Part shown: positions 61,067 to 64,000 of the stretch, in pieces | How the letters are laid out: every line of letters starts with the position of its first letter | Numbering within the stretch: the stretch's first letter is position 1 | Source of the DNA: Nautilus pompilius | Lineage: Eukaryota > Mollusca > Cephalopoda > Nautilida > Nautilidae | NCBI GenBank assembly: GCA_018389105.1 | Contig: JACATO010002451.1 | Coordinates: 3,922,501-3,986,500, forward strand | DNA length: 64,000 bases | Reading direction: 5' to 3' | Notes under the pieces: generated by a model | The model's input: only the letters and a program-made list of their open reading frames with translations | What the model was told of the DNA's origin: nothing | Databases searched by the model: none | Translations under genes and position numbers: made by a program

Positions 61067-61336
61067 ATGATTGACAGTGACATGGTTGGTGGGGCCACGA
61101 AGCGTATAAATATGAAGGAAAAAAGGGAAGAATTGTCTTCCCTCAGAAGATTAAAGGAGGTAGGAAATAATTAACTAATATTTACAGAAAACTACCAAAG
61201 GTTAATTTTCGAGGCTGACGCTAAACAAACATCAATTCCGAACATTAAAGAGTTCGATATTTTGTTTGTTTTCCGTATAAACTTTGGCGTAAAATTCTCA
61301 TCACGTGATTTACTAAAAGATAAACTTTCAGAATAA
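61067..61336 (+). pseudogene. copy of the 52203-52472 open frame with one nonsense change
   Basis: Full length with no indel, but codon 36 is TAA (61172-61174) where the open copy has CAA. Confidence 0.45.
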
Positions 61337-61489
61337 TAATAATTCATCAACCGTAAACACACAAATAGATCACACAACACGGTAAAAGCAAACTCCTGGA
61401 ACCCAGACTTACCAGTTCTTCTTCAGGTCGTTTTATCACGAAATCTGCTCGTCTGGCCGAAGATCCTGTATTCACTGTCTTTGACTCCC

Positions 61490-61594
61490 CAAATTATATA
61501 GATTTCTCAGAGTAAGAAAAAGGGGCGGAGTTAACTAACGACGGGATTTCGTTAGCCAATCAGTCACCAGACGAACGTCAGCTGACCGGTCGTT
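61490..61594 (+). promoter_or_regulatory. TATA-bearing block, truncated copy
   Basis: Keeps AATTATATAGATTTCTCAG, GGGGCGGAGTTAACTAACG and AGCCAATCAG, then is cut at 61594. Confidence 0.4.
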
Positions 61595-62275
61595 GGCGAA
61601 GAGAAGAGAACTGGAAATGGGGCGCCGACCTGCACGATGACCTAAATCGTGTCGGGCCCCCCGGGCTACCTCCCCTCATCATCCACTATAACGGGAGCCT
61701 TAGGCTCTCCAACAGGGGAGATAACGTGAATAACCTCAATCAACGCCTCTCAACAAGAACCACTTCAAAGGTAGACGGAGGAAGGTCGTGTCTCCATCCA
61801 TTTACAAATAAAAGATTTAAAAACAACAACAGAACAAAAACAGAACCCCCCCTCATCCTCCCTCTCCGGTTGGATTTAATAAAAATTAAAAATGGCCTAA
61901 GCTTCCTCACCCCTTATAGCGTCTTAAGGACAAACAGAGAGAAAACTCTGTTATAGAGGGTTCAGCCTGGATAAACCTACCTCTCCTGAGCGTATTAGAT
62001 TACGAAGGAGTTGGGTAGCCCGCTGCTCTCCTAGGATGAGGTACACTAATACTAAAAAATAATACAGGTCGAAATATGGCCTCATTATAAACAGCTGAGG
62101 CGGCCGATCGTGGAACCGACCCAGCTCCCACCACACACTTGCAACTTCACAAACACAGCCCAACAATTGCACCACACCCCCCAAATAGAAAAAGAATCAC
62201 AAGAAAAAAGGAGGAGGAGGAGAAGGAACTGTGATCTAGTGAATGTATCTGGAGACGAGTAAAGGGTAAAGTTCT
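61595..62275. other. GC-richer inserted segment of unknown type
   Basis: Begins GGCGAAGAGAAGAGAACTGG, has a small hairpin CACGAT-gacctaa-ATCGTG and a GGGCCCCCCGGG run, then an A-rich part and a purine-rich AAAAAAGGAGGAGGAGGAG end. It could be the 5' part of a non-LTR element or a short non-autonomous element. No reverse transcriptase is seen; a 76-codon plus frame at 61726-61956 is unremarkable. Confidence 0.35.
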
Positions 62276-62984
62276 TTCGTGGCTGCTTGTGAGGGTAGGG
62301 GCTACACGGTATTAACTGCCACTGGGAACACAGACGTTCGGGGTTTCTTTTATTATGTTTTCTAGCCTCAGGTTATCAACTACAAGTAAAAACTTCTCCA
62401 TATTCATTACGTCACAAAGGTGACAATAGACATTTCTCTATAACATCTGTGTGTGTGTCTTTCTGTCTGTCTGTTTGTCGCCTTTCAGTACATTTTGGTC
62501 AATGCCATGCAACTGAAAGTCGAATATCTACTCCATAGGTTCGCAAAGTTGTCGTCGTCGTTAATGACCGTTACACGCTGGGATTCTGTCATGAACGAAA
62601 GCGATTTGGTTTCTCTTCTTTTGGCCCATTTAACTGCAGTCGTCGCTGTAAAAAGTTCTTCAGTCCAGTTTACTGTAAATAACGAAACAGGAAAATCCGC
62701 GTGTTCTACTTTCAATGAATGAAGGGAACTGAGCAGAGGAGATCACACAAATATTGACTACTTTTAAAATATACGAAACAAATATTACATCAAAATTGTC
62801 TTCCCGCAGAGTCCTGACGTAGTTCGTCAAATTCTTGCTTGATGGGATTTTCTTTGCATTAGAACTTAATTCTTCATGCAGAAGAAGGGAGAAAACCAGG
62901 TCCTATTGCATTATTTGTTTAAAATAATGGACTCTTCATTTCTTAGATATGGAAGGAAACCGGAAAATGAAGATTAACCCACGT

Positions 62985-63080
62985 GATCGGCTGGTGACGG
63001 AAAAAGGAATCGCACTCCGTGTTCTCGTTTATAGCAGGCCAGTAGGTTACCCATTGAACTACCACGCAGCACAGCTGCTT
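62985..63080 (-). repeat. possible tRNA-derived SINE head
   Basis: Minus strand: A-box-like TGGTAGTTCAATGGGTAACC, then about 35 nt later B-box-like GAGTGCGATTCC. Spacing fits a tRNA promoter; the body was not delimited. Confidence 0.35.
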
Positions 63081-63249
63081 AAGGTGTATAAATAAATGTG
63101 TTTTAAAATGTATTTTAAATATAATTAAATATATTTTTAATTACTTCGCCCAATTTATATCTTGATTATTGATGCTGACTAAAATTTTTTATTATGTAAA
63201 TTTGTTTTAAATGAATATCGACCACTAAAATTGATTTCTTATTAATTTC

Positions 63250-63282
63250 AAATAATAATAATATAATAATAATAATAATAAT

Positions 63283-63320
<38 letters not shown>
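63250..63320. repeat. AAT/ATA trinucleotide microsatellite
   Basis: About 70 bp of AAT units with two short interruptions. Confidence 0.95.
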
Positions 63321-64000
63321 GTCATCCCTATTGTATTTTGACCCTCCATATCCCAAAATAAGTTCTAGAAAGGATTCACACCTATTCCCCTCCGACTTAT
63401 ATCTCTACTTTATAAAACCTTTAATTTGTATATTTGTGTAAATTAAAATTTCCTGAAAAAGTCGAAAACAACAGCATGACCAGGAATGGTACCTGTTCGC
63501 TCCTTACGAGCACTTTCTTGTTTTCTACAGACATATTTACGTACACAGGGGTAAGCAGAATCCATTCCGAAGCCAGATGGGCCTAGAAGCCAGCAGCAGC
63601 GAAGTTCCGTACCAGTAACAAGCCGACATTTTTAAAAGGACCCGACTGACCTCAGATCTTCCTTTAACGAAAGCCGGGTGAGAAGCCTTTTATCCCGTGG
63701 AGGTGCAGCGATCACCAGAGGAGTCTCCATCAGAACAGGTGTCTGGCGATCGGAGTAAACCGGTCCGGCCGGATGGACAACTGGTGAGGAAGATCGAGAT
63801 AGAACAACGCTATGGAAAATCGCCAATCAAACCAAGACCTGGATGTCGACGAGATTCAAGTGCTAACTTTCGTTCTACTTATGTCAGGACACCAGGAAGT
63901 GGAAGGCAAGCCGCCTTTATTTGCCTGAATACCGAAGGTCAAATTAACCCATTGATTTCTGTAGACAATAGCAACACCTGTATTTTACACACCGTCGACT

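Larger units (their letters stand above)
58812..61594 (+). repeat. direct repeat, copy 2 (partner 49720-52735)
   Basis: See partner. Broken off abruptly at 61594 in the middle of the TATA-bearing block, where unrelated GC-richer sequence begins. Confidence 0.9.
62276..64000. other. no supported gene
   Basis: Contains a TGTG/TCTGTCTG run near 62450-62475, a possible SINE head and an AAT microsatellite. Open frames at 62453-62722 (plus, with a mirrored minus frame) and 63632-63826 (minus) carry no recognised motif. Confidence 0.4.

Noticed and set aside
1..64000. CRISPR arrays, bacterial operons, rRNA genes, complete tRNA genes, viral genes
   Set aside because: None seen. Regular repeats are microsatellites, and tRNA-like pieces are degenerate SINE heads.

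Overview
The window is animal nuclear DNA. Coding exons are short, separated by introns with GT/AG boundaries, and set in AT-rich non-coding sequence with long CT and CA microsatellites and remnants of DNA transposons and tRNA-like SINEs. No bacterial or viral gene organisation is visible. The repeat content would suit a marine invertebrate such as a mollusc (a cephalopod is possible) or a chelicerate, but the sequence alone does not settle the lineage.

The theme of the window is one gene family copied repeatedly and decaying. The gene is a small SAM-dependent methyltransferase of the NNMT/PNMT/INMT (nicotinamide, phenylethanolamine, indolethylamine N-methyltransferase) type with three coding exons. 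I find six copies. (1) 252-1063, minus, exons 2 and 3 only, frameshifted. (2) 10546-12829, minus, apparently intact, 247 codons, with intron phases that match at every junction. (3) 55211-56992, minus, all exons and splice sites present but one base lost in exon 3. (4) 47897-48984, plus, exons 1 and 2 only, exon 3 gone next to a mariner fragment. (5) 24507-24850, minus, the 3' part of exon 3 only, still open. (6) 31020-32805, minus, heavily decayed exon 3 and exon 1. Copies 2 and 6 also share about 1.2 kb of upstream flank, and copies 2, 3, 5 and 6 share a block about 200 bp downstream of the gene, so the copied unit was a cassette larger than the gene.

Right half: copies 3 and 4 lie in a large inverted repeat (arms about 46095-49110 and 55745-58806). 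The right end of the left arm and the right end of the right arm each join a direct repeat (about 49720-52735 and 58812-61594), and a third partial copy of that repeat lies inverted at 41760-42620. The stretch 6476-12829 is an older direct copy of 51210-56992. A separate inverted pair (3796-5215 and 43276-44560) carries a candidate terminal exon of an unidentified gene, open in one copy and stopped in the other.

Other content: CT microsatellites at 1839-2058 and 6031-6283; a CA-rich array at 16040-19755 that contains a nearly perfect 1.3-kb tandem duplication; a well-preserved hAT (Charlie/GTF2IRD2-like) transposon at 20477-22825 with three frame breaks in its transposase; a mariner fragment at 49114-49704; a decayed transposon-type coding fragment at 28790-29045; and several tRNA-like SINE pieces. 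The stretches 22826-30640 and 34020-41760 are mostly AT-rich with no gene that I can support.

Only copy 2 looks able to make a methyltransferase. The rest of the window reads as a gene-family birth-and-death region reworked by segmental duplication, inversion and transposon insertion.
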